A stretch of 64,000 nucleotides of DNA from Papilionanthe hookeriana x Papilionanthe teres (taxonomy: Eukaryota > Streptophyta > Magnoliopsida > Asparagales > Orchidaceae), in contig CM040434.1 of assembly GCA_022702705.1 (NCBI GenBank), positions 53,494,953-53,558,952 on the forward strand, given 5' to 3'. Shown here in pieces: positions 47,157 through 59,516 of this stretch (position 1 is its first letter; the number at the start of each line of letters is the position of its first letter). The position numbers and the translations under genes are program-made. The notes under the pieces were generated by a model. It was given only the letters and a program-made list of their open reading frames with translations, was not told the origin of the DNA and ran no database searches.

Positions 47157-48480
47157 ACTACCCATTAGAAAATCGGACTATTTCTAATTATATACATTTA
47201 GTAAAATGAAAGCTCAACATTAGCATTAAAAAGAAATAATGCTTTATAAAAAGTTGTAGCAACGAGTTAGTTCGTGTTTTCAACCTTCATGCAGGCAAGT
47301 TGCAATTTGTATACTATATGATATAACATCTATATATAAGTAGGCTCAGAAATTCAGCTGAACTAGAGGGGCACAGAGACCATCAAACCACCACCAAATA
47401 TTTGCTTCTTTTATTCTTTTTCTTCTAATATCGAACTACAGTTATGGAAAAAACAGAAGAACAGTATTTTTCAAGGCTAAACAATGTATGCAGAGGTACC
47501 AATTTGTATCTTCTTTGAACAGGTAAAAGGCAAAATGTTTCAATAAATAAAAATAATAATAAATTTCAAGCAAAAGTTTAATCTTGACATCATCAACTAA
47601 TTTTTTCTCCTAATCATAGGGCTTTCACTGTGTTCCTCTATAGAAAGAAGGGAAATTACATATATACCAAACAATTTTATGCATTTACATATCTAACACC
47701 TAAAGTTAGATATTTATATATCTAACAGCTTGTATTACAAAAAGTGCATCTCTCTTTAGAAAAAGGAAGCGGAGATATTTTTGATGTGATGTCAAAGATT
47801 TGAGTTTTATGATGTAAATATGGAAGATTAAGTGTTAGATATGTAAATATACAAGAAATGAGCAGTATGTATATAAATGCCCCCTCAACAAATGGAAAGC
47901 AAAATGTGTTTTGTTATTTAAAAGTTAAAATGATGGAATTATGGAATGCTTAAGAGAAATAACCAATATTTTACATTAACGAAGTCCGAAAAAAATTGTA
48001 TTATGCTTTTTAAAAGTTAAAAAGGTGATAGTTTTAATGTGATATGAAAGCTTTGAGTTGTACAAATGTGAATGATAAAGTTTAGATTTTAGATATGTAA
48101 ATATATAAGACATAAGACTTGGGTGGCATTTATGAATGCCCGATTCGAAATCTGTAATTTATTTCTCTATTATGGCACTAGTATTATAGTATCTATCATA
48201 TTTATCTGGCACTAGGAGCCATATATTACTCTTCCGTTACTACTGCCCTCTATTTTAAGATTATAAATTTATATTTAACCATTTTATTGATTGAAAGTTT
48301 GGATATGAGACCAATTATGGATAAATATTATAAGATCGGATCCACTATACATATTGTAATTAGTCCGGATACTTATTCTTGTAATCTCATCATTTGAGAG
48401 TTAAATAGTCATGTCATCAATTCTCTACGTGTATTGATATTAGAATAAAAAAACATCTCTTGGTTTAACTTTCAAAAGAA
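47157..48480. other. Unassigned AT-rich DNA with a diverged tandem duplication
   Basis: No gene. 47783-47853 and 48033-48108 are related (TTAGATATGTAAATATA, then ATTTATGAATGCCC-like), about 250 bp apart. CACTA at 48176 could be a transposon end but is not supported by a matching partner. Confidence 0.4.
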
Positions 48481-51400
48481 CACTCCAGTTTGAATATTTT
48501 GGATCTTCAATGTACAAAATTGGCTCAATTTTTGATGAAAATACTACAGGATCACGCTCCAAACTCATTCCAATATGTATTAAACTTGACTTCTTGTTTC
48601 ATACCTATAGCATTTGTGCTTACTCCAATCACATTTGAATAGCACAACTCTGAATAAATTGGAATAATTGATATCCATTATATCGTTTATTCGCCCCATA
48701 AAAAGTAAATTCTCCAGCTTCTATGATATTTGCAACACCATGATTCTGAGTCTTCTTATTCATCGTACTTTTTAGTATGAAATCAAATCCATTTATGTAA
48801 AAAATTTTTATACCGTCTTGTGACCTTATTGGACCATTGACAGTGCTCTAATTTCCTCTTATACAGACTCTTCTGTGGTTCTCATTGTTTGTATATAATA
48901 AAACTGTTACTATACGACATAAAATTATTAAACTAAATAATCAAATGATGCACTATATTTACCTCTTGTCTAAACCATTCATGAAATCTTTCTTAAACTA
49001 AAGCTTCTCAGTTTCAAGTAGAGTAAAATTTCTAAGTACATTTTGTATTCTCCGCACAACAGACCTAAATTATTCTCTATACGATGCAATATTATCACAG
49101 TGTTGAAACACATCTACGATCTTTAACAGAAGCTATCTCATCCAAGATAACTACTATCATATTACCCAATGACGTTCCACTACTTAGAAACTTAAATTGT
49201 AATTATTATTTCATGATCGTGACATTTCAGATGTGTACACTTATGTGTCACAATATATCCTTCAAGATATTTAGGCAAAAAAGTATACCTCTTTAGCAGT
49301 ATTATCCTCCACAATTGACCCCTTCGGTTGTCTTATTACAAACATACTCCTTTAACACTGTGAAGCACTTGAAAAGAAATACACAAATTTATTTATTCAT
49401 ACCTTTTGTTTAATATATAACATTTTTTAGTATCAATAATTTTTTTAGTATGTGGATGTTACCCCTCAAATGGGTTCATCAATATGTAATGAACATGTAC
49501 TGTCAATTTGATTACCCCCAATAAGTGATCGTGAAAATGAATCATGATCATGAAAAATGATGGGAGAAAATATCTCTCAATTTAACACAAAGTTGATGTA
49601 ATCTTACTTTGCAGATTCTTCAATTCACTCGGATTGACAACCTCAGCACATAATGATTTCAAAAAATGTGATACCTGAACAACAATACACACAACTTCTT
49701 ATGAATGTGAATAGAATCTAAGCACTAGTGATAAAATATGTTCAATTAGAATATGACAGTCATGAGCTTTAAGACAACATTTACATAATTAGAAAAAATT
49801 GATCCACATCCTATAGGCATCTTCAAAAATTTCAGTTCTTCACATAGCAATAACTTTCCATTTATCGTTAAAGTAAAACATGAGTTTGGCAATGCATATC
49901 ACCTATTTTCTAGAAGATGAGTGTGTAGCACGTTTTTTATTCCAATTTCGACTACATCTAGTTTAGCTTGTAGGTTATTTTTTGATTTATCAAGATCAAA
50001 TATGGTCAGCAAAAAATTCTCACAAACATTTTTTTTTAAATGCATCACGCCTAAATTATGTGACAATGTATTATCCTCCCAATAAGGCAAACTAAAAAAT
50101 TATATATATAAAATTTTCTTCTTCCATTTTGTCAAAACAATGTGTCATTTCTTTTCAATTGGTGTAGTTACTTTTTTAAATTTTTTGGGCTTCCTTATCA
50201 TGTTTGCCAAATAAGAACTATAAATCCTTAACTTGTGATAATACTTGACTTCCAGGGACTCTATGAGAAACAAATCTTAATTTCTCAGTGTTATCAAAAC
50301 GTTATTTCTGCTGAAAAAATATATGATTTGCAGGCAACCAACACCGATGACTCATATAAAGAAAATTTTCTTACTCTTCGACAGCCACAATGATTTTGTA
50401 TTCTCACCTCAACATGGGCAACCAGAGATACACTTGGTACTGTACCCAGATAAGATATTATATGTTGAGAAATTGTTTATAGTCCATATCAATTTTGCAT
50501 GTAATGCAAAATTCTATCCAGTTGAGACATCAATGAACTGCACACCAAGCTATAAATCACCCAACTTTTCAACTAATGGTTGTAAGTAGATATCAATATC
50601 ATTGCCCGAACTCTTCTCTCCTACTATAATCGTAGATAATATGAAAGAACTTTGTTTCATTCCAAATCAAGGTAAATTATATGAGATCAAAAGCACAAGT
50701 CAAACACTATATATTGTACTCTTACGTTTAAAAGAATTGAACCCATCAGCTGCTGAACCAAGACGTATATTTCACAAATCTGAAGCAAAATATGGACATT
50801 GTAAATCGAATAATTTCTAAGCATCTCCACCAGCATGTTGTCTTATCAATCCATCTATATTCCTCTCTTTCAAATGCCACATCACGTCTTCCGCGAATTT
50901 TTTATTTGGAATAATTTTTGTAATCCGAGAATTAATGAAGAATATCAGACAGTATTAGTTGACCTCATTTTAGTTTTCTTGCCTTTAACAACCTTGCTCT
51001 TTGAATTAACAGCTTATTGTGAGGAATGACATATATCATATACATGTTGATTAGCTTTATCTTTCCAAAATAACATACAGTCATTCGGACATCAACTATT
51101 TTCACATAACCCAACTCAAATGTTTTCATTATTTTGCTTACCCTATATGTGATCTTTGGCAACATTGTTCCTTCGAAAAACGCATCAACCAATAACTCTC
51201 ATAAATTAACAAATCATCTGACAGTCCAAGAGTGCAAACATTTTAAACGGCTTATAAAAGATAATTTTGAGTAAGACTTACACCCAAGGTGTAACTTAGC
51301 CCCTGCATCATCTAATAACTTTGAAATTTTTTCTTCATCAATGAATTCATTAGCATACGAAGCCTCTGAAACACCCCCTATATCTATTATAACACTATAT

Positions 51401-51696
51401 GAACCAATTGTATAGGTCAATCAGCTTGAAATGTCGCTTGCACAAAGTCAACATGGACACTAAATGCAGCATTCCCAACACTCTCACTCATATCAATAAG
51501 TTCTTCCCCATGATTCACATAGAACATATCTAATAAGGAAAACTTTAAAACTATGGTGATGGTTCACATCCATGATTGAATGAAAGAACCTATTAATACA
51601 AAAAATGCATGGGCATAACAATTTTCCTGGTGCATTTTTGTTCGGGCTTGCAAATTCTAAGAAATTATTTACTCCTTTTTGTATTCTGGAGTCCAT
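48481..51696 (-). pseudogene. CACTA (En/Spm) TNP2-type transposase remnant
   Basis: Order on minus matches TNP2 transposases. N-terminal transposase-associated domain at 51696-51493 (MDSRIQKGVNNFLEFA, CPCIFCINRFF). KLLDDAGAKLHLGCKSYSKL near 51290. MLPKITYRVSKIMKTFELGY near 51140. A WTINNF/STYNILSGYSTK piece near 50450. MPYWEDNTLSHNLGVMHLKK at 50090-49899. C-terminal KKTQNHGVANIIEAGEFTFY and RVVLFKCDWSKHK at about 48780-48600. Many stops and frameshifts; non-functional. TIRs not found; the 5' end is beyond the LINE and D. Confidence 0.85.
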
Positions 51697-51763
51697 TTAA
51701 ATTTTGTGTTCCAACGCTTACCCATTTCAACTACATAATTGAATTCTAAAATTATTTTTAACA

Positions 51764-52163
51764 ATGACTCAAGCTTTTATCCCGCTAAGTGGGGTCGGTT
51801 ACATGAATCTTTTTTCTCAATTACGCCCTATTGTGTGTCGTATTTTCATTTAATTTGAATAGATTAAAATCATTTTTTATACAATATGTCCACGTTTTTT
51901 TAGATCTACCTCTGCCTTTCTTAACAAAAGTCAAATTTAAAACATCTACTCTCCTAATAGGATCATCAAATAGTTGATATTTAATGTGGCCAAACCATCT
52001 AAGAGGACTCTCTCTAATCGTGTCCACCACTAGAGCAACACCAACCCGATCACAAATATATTCATATCAGATTTTGTCTCTAAGCGTCCAGCCACTCATC
52101 CACCTAAGCATTCTCATCTTAGAAATACTTAAAATTTTTTTATGTTTCTCTTTTATATGTCAA
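51764..52163 (-). mobile_element. 3' end of an L1-type LINE, cut by D
   Basis: C-terminal RT segment on minus: MRMLRWMSGWTLRDKI, then SPLRWFGHIKYQLFDDPIRR and GRGRSKKTW (open 52030-51821), the standard C-terminus of plant L1 ORF2. The tail CCCGCTAAGTGGGGTCGGTT (51781-51800) is the conserved 3' end of such LINEs. It lies in CACTA-derived DNA. The 5' side is interrupted by D at 52164. Confidence 0.8.
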
Positions 52164-53375
52164 TGACCCACAATTTTTTATTATGATATTTTTAATTTAT
52201 TTGCAACGACGCCAAAAAAACTTGACCCCGCTATATTATATGTATAGAATTGTAATTGTTTATGTTGTGGATGCTACGCAAGTATACGTATCGTATCGAA
52301 GTAATACGGGGCTACTAGTGGAGTCACGATTATCGATCTCGCGGGGAAAGAGAAAATTAAATAACAACTAATTTTAAAATAATAATAATAATAATTTTAA
52401 AATAGTATATAAAATTTGGAATTCTAAATTTAAGCGCAATAAAGTAAAATAAGTATTTTAATAAGGTAACTTAACTAAGTAGAAAATTAATACGTATTGA
52501 AAGTGCGGGAAATTAAGCTAATTCTTAAATAAGTCTTAACTATTCGGAAAAAGTATCTTTCCCTTGTTTAGAAATTTAAGTGATTGATGAATTTAAATAG
52601 ATAATTTTAAGGTATTGTGACAAATAGGAGCATTCACTATTCTTTACCCTTTAGTCGAGTGTAAAGAATATTGACTAATCTTATGTTTGATTATCGAATC
52701 TGCGGCTAGAGTTTGGGAGGATACCGACTGCCACTTCGAGCTCCCACGTTCCCCTCGCCCGAGGGCTAACATCTACACTTCGGCTCTCAAGCAATAGGAC
52801 CGAATTGAATATTTTAGTCCGTCACACTAAAATGCTCGATTCTACGCCCAGTGATATTATTTCCTATTTATTTGCACCTTCCTTCCAAGGCTTTTGAATT
52901 CCGAATATCGGATGTAATTTTTACTATAGTTGATAATCGACATATTTTAACAAATCAAATGGCCGGTTGAAAGTAAATTAAGTTTTAAGTAAAAATTATC
53001 ACAATTTATTAATATATATAAAAGTACTTCATTTTTAGTTCATCGAGTCACTTAATTTCATAAACGGGGAGAAAAGCTAATAAACTACTCGGAATGCATG
53101 GGAACTAAACTAAGCATGGATTTCATTTAAAGTTAAAAACAATAAATACAAATACTTATCTCGATTTATCCCAAGCGAGACTCCTCGTAGTTCCTTTGAC
53201 TCTTCCTTCCAGGTACTGACACGACTCACTAATTACTCGCTAAACTCACTCAAGACACAATTTGACACACACTTCACAAAAAGACTCTTAGAACACACAA
53301 CACAAAAATAACACACACAACACACAAAGACTACCCTCAAAGACACAACAGACAATTAAAAGACTGATTTTCGGC

Positions 53376-53391
53376 CTCTATATATAGAGGT
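53376..53391 (-). promoter_or_regulatory. TATA box in a perfect 16-bp palindrome, D LTR
   Basis: CCTCTATATATAGAGG, identical on both strands. G has the same arrangement (31952-31967) with a 4-base centre. Position in the LTR fits U3/R. Confidence 0.7.
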
Positions 53392-53474
53392 GAGCAAAGG
53401 ACCAAGAGGTGTGTAAGCATTCCTTCAAAAAGTGTCCAGGTTCAATGTATCTGCACCATTTGAACTAGCTCGCC

Positions 53475-53621
53475 GTCGGCGACGAACTACCTCGGCTGTC
53501 GGCGAGGCTTCTAGAAGGTCTTCGAACCGCGCTATCTCGGCTGTCGGCGGGCTCGGGCTCGGCGTCGGCGAGACAATTATAAATCCTTCAGAATTTTCTT
53601 CCTCGTACCCTCGCCGTCGGC
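53475..53621 (-). promoter_or_regulatory. DRE/CRT-like (GCCGAC) cluster in the D LTR
   Basis: Five GTCGGC on plus (53475, 53498, 53543, 53564, 53616), GCCGAC in sense, each within CTCGCCGTCGGCGAG-like near-palindromes. It ends about 85 bp before the TATA palindrome in sense. Confidence 0.5.
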
Positions 53622-53822
53622 GGGCTCGATCTCGCCATCGGCGACTCAGCACAAATTGCATTAATTTCTTCCTTTTTGCTCCAAATCCGCACCTTTTTAT
53701 GATTTTTGCTTTTATCACTTAAATTCTTCATTCTAACAACAAAATAAAGAAAATACGCTTTCTTTAAAGTGCGATTTCATCGAAAATAGGTATGAATTTC
53801 TTAATAAATTTTTCGGTGATCA

Positions 53823-53862
53823 AAATCTCCCAAACTTACTTATTACTTGTCCTCGAAGTAAT
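53823..53862 (-). promoter_or_regulatory. Polypurine tract and hairpin of D
   Basis: Sense GTAAGTTTGGGAGATTT abuts the LTR (53823-53839). An inverted repeat ATTACTT...AAGTAAT (53842-53862) stands where E has its 8-bp stem. Confidence 0.7.
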
Positions 53863-55209
53863 TTTAGTACTACATAAAAATAATGAGTTCTATAATAAGA
53901 TTTTTCAATTTAAATAATCTATGAATTAGATTAATTAATATCATAATAAAGTTAAATAAAAATAATTCATGTAATTTAATTAATCTTATAGAAATAAATT
54001 ATTTAGTTATCGAATCTAAGATTTTTAAGCTTACTATTCATTTCGGGAATAGCTATATTTAAAAGAATAACTACTTAAGATATTCATATGATAAGAAATT
54101 CGAAAAACATTATTAGGTAAAATTCTAATCCATAAACATAAGTTTGGAAATATCTAAGTTTTTCACTTTAGGTTAATTCGAATGAAGCAGATTTTTATAA
54201 GGCATCTCATCGAAGCTTCTCCTCATTTTTCTTTTTCTTTTTCTTTTTCTTTTTCTTTTTCTTTTTTTTTCTTTTCTTTTTTTCTAATGAGGATTATCGT
54301 ATACTGAGAGCCTGTTAATAATTTTGAACTTCATTTTCATCTTCCTAAATTTGAAACTTAGAAATATTTCTTAACTTATATATACTTCATAGTTTTTTTA
54401 CTTCATTGATTTTCAATCTTTTCTTTTTCACTTGAATACTTAAGAATTTTAATTTTAGAATATAGTTTTCTTACTAAAAATAGTTTACTATATTCTTATT
54501 CCTTTAACCAAATATTTTATTCTATTTAATTAATTAAAGCACTAGAAATATTTCATTTAACCTTTTATAATAATTAAATAAAATAATTCATATTAATTAA
54601 ATTGAAAAAAATTGCTATAAAAATCATTTATAATAATTTGAAAATAGAAATTGAGAACAAGTTAATAACTAAATTTGTATTTTACTCCCCCCAAACTTAA
54701 ATTTTTATATCTACTCTAAATAATAAAAAAGGGAAAGTAAATAAATCATACCTTTGAAGTTTAGGTATTTCTTTTTCTTTGAAATTTTTGCGAGACTTTT
54801 TCATTTTTCATTGAACTTGTCTTGTTAGTATTCTCCATATATATATAACAATTTAAAGAAAATGCGAGGATAAAATGCGAGATAAGTATTAAACACAACA
54901 ATTAAAATTAACTCTACACTACACATATGAATTACTAACATATTAAAACAATTTAACTAACACATTAACAATTTTACAACTTAAAATAATACAGAATAAA
55001 ATAAAAACATACTAAAGAAAACTAACATCCTATTTAACATAAAAACAAATGCAATTAACTAATACAAAAACAAAAACTAAACTACTATAACAATTCAAGC
55101 AAATAATCTAACAAACATCCAATGTCTCACAACATAAAGTACTGAATATTATAAACATATAAAAGTTTCCACAATAACTTAACATCAAACAAACAAAACA
55201 AATAAAGTC
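53863..55209 (-). other. 3' noncoding region of D
   Basis: AT-rich. (CTTTTT)n pyrimidine run at 54225-54284 and a PPT-like CTCCCCCCAAACTTAAAT (54685-54702), both at places matching E and H. No gene. Confidence 0.7.
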
Positions 55210-56394
55210 CTAATCTTCGGCATCAAAGTCCCGAGCTATATCATCTCCTCCACGATCCGTAAGTTGAGAAGGCGAAACAGCGAGTACTTGTGAATATCGG
55301 GGGCACTCGGGAAAGACAACATCTAAATCACCACTCCTATAACGACGTTCGGCTTCATAGTATGCAATCTCGTATTCCGAATGTCGCTGGAGATATTCGT
55401 TATCATAATCATGTCTCCTCTCCGGATTATCGATCCTTTGATCAAAATGATCAAATCTTCTCCCCATTGTCTCTCCAAACTGCTCAAAACTCCTCCTATT
55501 CAGTGTCAATTCATTCATCAGATCTTGTAGGGTAGGGGTGGTAGGCTCAGGAGGTTCATAGCTAGTAGAGGGTATATCTCTACTTGACTGAGTGAAATAA
55601 CTTCTTACTCCTGATCTCCACCCTTCATGAGATTCATACTTCTTAATATTGGCGGTTGTGAGTGGTTTCATTGGTTCCACCCATTCTTCATCATCTCCAG
55701 CCTCGACTCCAGGAGAGTTGGCGAGTGCTGAAAATTAATCCGGGGTGTCCCGATCCGGCTCCACTCTCATTTTGAGGAGTGGCCGGGATGTTTTGATAAA
55801 TAATTCTCCCAATGTTGATGCTTCGTTTTTCGAATACGAAATTCGGAATTGCTCCATCTCGTGTTACCTCACTATGGTGATATGTGGGTAACGAGTAGAA
55901 CAAATAAAGTAATGCCGAGCTTTGGAGATCGCATTTAATTTAGAAAGAGGAAAATTCACTCTTTCCTGTTGCTTAATTTTCCAAACTCCGGTTCCATCGG
56001 TGAGAAAGCTAATGACTTCCTCCAGGTGGTCCTTCCATCGTTCCAAAAGTTTCATACTCGCTAAAGTGCGAGTCATGAACTTCATAGAACGAGTTAATTC
56101 TTGCGGCATTGAAATCTACAAAAAATCCTCGTACCTTCTATGGTGCATCTTCGGTGCGGTTAAATTGGCACAAAATTCTTTAACCACTTCTACAGCTGCT
56201 CTATATTAAACGTAACAGAAATTCTCCCAACCTCATTCCTTAATAATCCGCTCTACTTGTCTTCCTGGATTTTTGAAAACCCGATCCGCAATGCACTTTC
56301 TTCCTTGAATATTTTGAAAATATTTAGCCTGTGTTCGTGCATTGATGAATCGGTCTTCGTCGAATTCTACTCGACGTTTTTGTCGTGGAGCCAT
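55210..56394 (-). pseudogene. Athila env-like ORF of D
   Basis: ATG at 56394, MAPRQKRRVEFDEDRF, then AKYFQNIQGRKCIADRVF and GWENFCYV, VVKEFCANL, INIGRIIYQNI and GHPGLIFSTRQLSW. This is the order of the ORF that Athila elements carry downstream of pol, called env-like by position. The C-terminal part (55680-55210) is open for 156 codons (LQDLMNELTLNRRSFEQFG, then a charged, coiled-coil-like stretch). TGA, TAA and TAG codons interrupt the N-terminal 100 codons, and there are frameshifts. I see no signal peptide or membrane segment, so an envelope role is not supported by sequence. Confidence 0.75.
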
Positions 56395-57426
56395 ACGATC
56401 AATCTGTGAAAATCGTGAAAATTTTCACTAAACTTAAAAAATAATACTAAGAAGGCTTCCTACAACATTAAAATCCATTTAAATCAATTTTAATGAAATT
56501 CTTCCAAGTATTTTCTTCACATTTCAAAATTTTTCAAAATATCCCAATGTAGAAGAAATCAATGGTGAAAATCAAAAATTTTTGCATAGGAGTGAAGCAC
56601 TTACAGAGAAGATGAAATCCGGTGTTTTTGAGTGATGAAATCACCTCTAAATCCGAAATTTCGTGAGCCCTAGGGTAGTTTTTGCGAAAATGAGAGGTTG
56701 GGGATGATGAATAGTGTTTTTGACCGGTCAAAATATATGTTTTTAGCGACCTCGCTGTCAGCGAGATTTTTCTCGTCGTCGGCGAGCTAATATTTTTCGG
56801 AACCAAAAACTCTCGGGAAAAATCCGGCTGTCGGCGAGAAATTCTTCGTCGTCGGCGAGATCGATCTCGGCTTGTCGGCGGGATTTTTCTCTCCGTCGGC
56901 GAGATTCCAAAATTTAAATTTCGAAATTCGTCACTCATTTTCGTCCTTGATTTGCCTTATATTATATTTCCGATCGCATCATTTATTAATTTAATATGAA
57001 GATTAGCTACTTATACACAAACAAATTCACACAACACCACAAATTAACTTTAATATTGAAATCCATGAGATGTACAAACTAACATAATTTTAAACTCTAT
57101 AATCAAACTTCAATTCTCCAATTCTTACTACTAATCAACATCGCAAACCAATCCACGACACACTAAATGCTAATACAAAACTATGACGCATAGCTCAACT
57201 AAGTTTGAGATATTCAAATCATCACTCCTCACATAATAAAATCTAAATCAAATCGAATAACATAAATACAAACATCTTATGGAAATCTTTACTACTACTC
57301 TTCAATATCAGAATCTTCATCTTCTCTGATATTTCCGATATGACGATGATTCTTAATAATAATTGAGTAGTAAAGTTTCAATAATATAGACTAACTATTA
57401 AGATACAATAAAAATAGATAACTAAT
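56395..57426 (-). promoter_or_regulatory. Spacer before the env-like ORF with a second GCCGAC cluster and TATA-like motif
   Basis: Five GTCGGC on plus (56778, 56830, 56851, 56874, 56895) in the same near-palindromes as in the LTR. They are followed in sense by ATATAT (56733-56738) and TGACCGGTCA (56721-56730), then about 330 bp to the env-like ATG at 56394. The layout copies that of the LTR promoter. The 56940-57426 part is AT-rich with nothing recognised. Confidence 0.45.
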
Positions 57427-58861
57427 ATGGGTTGCCTACCATAAAGCACTTGGTTTAACGTCGTCGGCCCGACCTAATTTCAATTATTAATCGAAGTCGA
57501 CTAAGCATTAAAACCTCTTTATAGTTAGGTCTTATACCTTCGAAATATGGTTTTAATCTATGTCCATTAACTTTAAATTTATGTCCGAGTTTTTGGATCT
57601 TCGATTTCTATAGTTCCGTATGAAAATATTTGAGTTATGGTGAAAGGTCCTAACCATCGAGACTTCAATTTTCCAGGAAATAATTTCAATCTAGTATTAT
57701 ATAATAAAACTTCCTGTCCTGGTTCAAAATTTCTTTGATTAATCTTCCGATCATGCCATAATTTCATCTTTTCTTTATAAATCTGATTATTATCATATGA
57801 TTCATTTCTTAATTCTTCCAATTCATTTAATTGCAGCAATCTTTTCTCACCAGACTTCCTTCATATTATAATTAAATTCTTTAATGGCCCAATATGCTTT
57901 ATGTTCTAATTCAAGTGGTAAGTGGCATGTTTTTCCATATATAAGCTCTGTAAGGAGTCATTCCAATCGGAGTTTTATAAGCGATCCTATAAGCCCGTAA
58001 TGCGATTATCTAATCTAATAGACCAATCCAACCTATTTGGGTTTACTGATTTTTCTAAAATACGTTTAATCTCATGATTAGATACTTCGACTAATCCATT
58101 AGTACGTGGATGATAAGCGATGGATATCTTATGAGTAATACTGTATTTTTCTACTAGTTTGTGAATGTATTTATTTCTAAAATGAGTTCCTCCGTCGGTG
58201 ATAATCACTCTCGGCATTCCAAATCTAGTAAAAATATTTTTCATCAGAAATTTTGAAACACTCTTAGCATCACACCTAGGTAAAGCTTGTGCCTCAATCC
58301 ATTTGGAAACATAATCAACAACTACTAATATATATGAGTTTCCAAATGAAGGAATAAAAGGTCCCATAAAATCTAATCCCCAAACATAAAAAATTTCAAC
58401 TTCTAATATAAAATTCAGAGGCATTTTGTTTTTTCTAGATATATTTCCTACTCTTTGACATTTATCGCAAGTTTTAATATATACGTATACATCTCTAAAT
58501 AGAGTAGGCCGGTAAAATCCAGATTGTAGAATCTTATAAGCGGTTTTATCGGTCCAAAATGTCCTCCAAAATCAGAATCATGACATTTTTGAATAATTGG
58601 TTTAGTTTCTTCATAAGGTATACATCTTCTAATAATAAAATCCTTACATTGCTTATATAAATATGGTTCATCCCAAAAATAGGGTTTCGTATCATGGATG
58701 AATTTTTTATGTTGTTGCAAAGTTAGCATAGGTGGTAAAATATTACTAACTATATAGTTTACTATATCAGCATACCATGGTATTTTCCACTCATTGATAT
58801 TATATAGTTGTTCATCAGGAAAAGCATACATAATTTCATTTTCGATATCGAGATAATTCAT
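57427..58861 (-). pseudogene. Integrase and pol terminus of D
   Basis: N-terminal part 58861-58448 with PYLYKQCKDFIIRRCIPYEE and CHDSDFGGHFG (zinc site region). Core 58424-57987: GLDFMGPFIPS (Asp), IITDGGTHFRN (Asp) and HPRTNGLVEVSNHEIKRI (Glu). C-terminal part 57839-57579: WHDRKINQRNFEPGQEVLL and LKSRWLGPFTITQ. The end of pol (57427-57475) has the DVK...GRQP-type terminus seen in Athila elements. A few frameshifts. Confidence 0.88.
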
Positions 58862-59500
58862 GATTTTCTAATCTTGATAAATGATCCGTAATTTGATTAT
58901 CGGTTCCTTTCTTATTAACGATCTCAAAATCGAATTCTTGCATTAATAGCATCCATCTAATTAATCTTGGTTTGGAATCTTTCTTTTGCATTAATTATTT
59001 GATAGCGAGAATGATCGGTTTGCACGATACATTTTGTTCCGATCGGATAAGGTTTAAATTTATTAAAACCATATACTACCGCTAATAATTCTCTTTACGT
59101 AGCTGTATAATTTATTTCGGCATCATTTAGAGTTTTACTAGCATAGTATATAACTTTAAAAATCTTTTCATATCTTTGCCCAAGAGCTGCTCCTACGACA
59201 TAATCACTAGCATCACACATAAGCTCGAATGGTTTCTCCCGATTAGGTGAAACTATTATAGGTGTTGTAATTAATTTTTCTTTTAAGAGTTCAAAAGCAT
59301 TCGGGCATTCGATTGTAAATTCAAATTTCTTGTCCTTTTCGAGAAGTTGGCATAGAGGTTTAGTAATTTTTGAAAAATCTTTTATATAGCGTCCGTAAAA
59401 TCCAGCAATTCCAGAAAACTTCTTACCCCTTTTACCGTAGTTGGAGGTGGTAATTTAAGCTATAACTTGAATTTTTGTAGGGTCCACTTCCATGCCTTTT
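58862..59500 (-). pseudogene. RNase H of D
   Basis: Broken into short frames. LLRRELLAVVYGFNKFKPY and VQTDHSRYQIINAK (near 58990-59080) match the second half of gypsy RNase H, with the TDH Asp kept. The first half (59100-59400) is recognisable only in pieces. Confidence 0.7.
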
Positions 59501-59516
59501 CCGAAATTTTATGCCA

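Larger units (their letters stand above)
52164..53822 (-). repeat. 3' LTR of D, 1659 bp
   Basis: TGACCCAC to TGATCA. Aligns with the 5' LTR from 62897. A primer-site copy, GCAACGACGCCAAAAAAACT (52203-52222), lies 39 bp inside the edge. Differences from the 5' LTR cluster at CAG, CTG and CAA words. Confidence 0.92.

Noticed and set aside
48176..48230. CACTA words at 48176 and 48214 as the terminus of the CACTA transposon
   Set aside because: Sequence after CACTA does not match a usual CACTA terminal repeat and no partner or 3-bp duplication could be found.
50323..50820. Plus-strand open frames at 50323-50820
   Set aside because: They are shadows of the decayed CACTA transposase on the minus strand.
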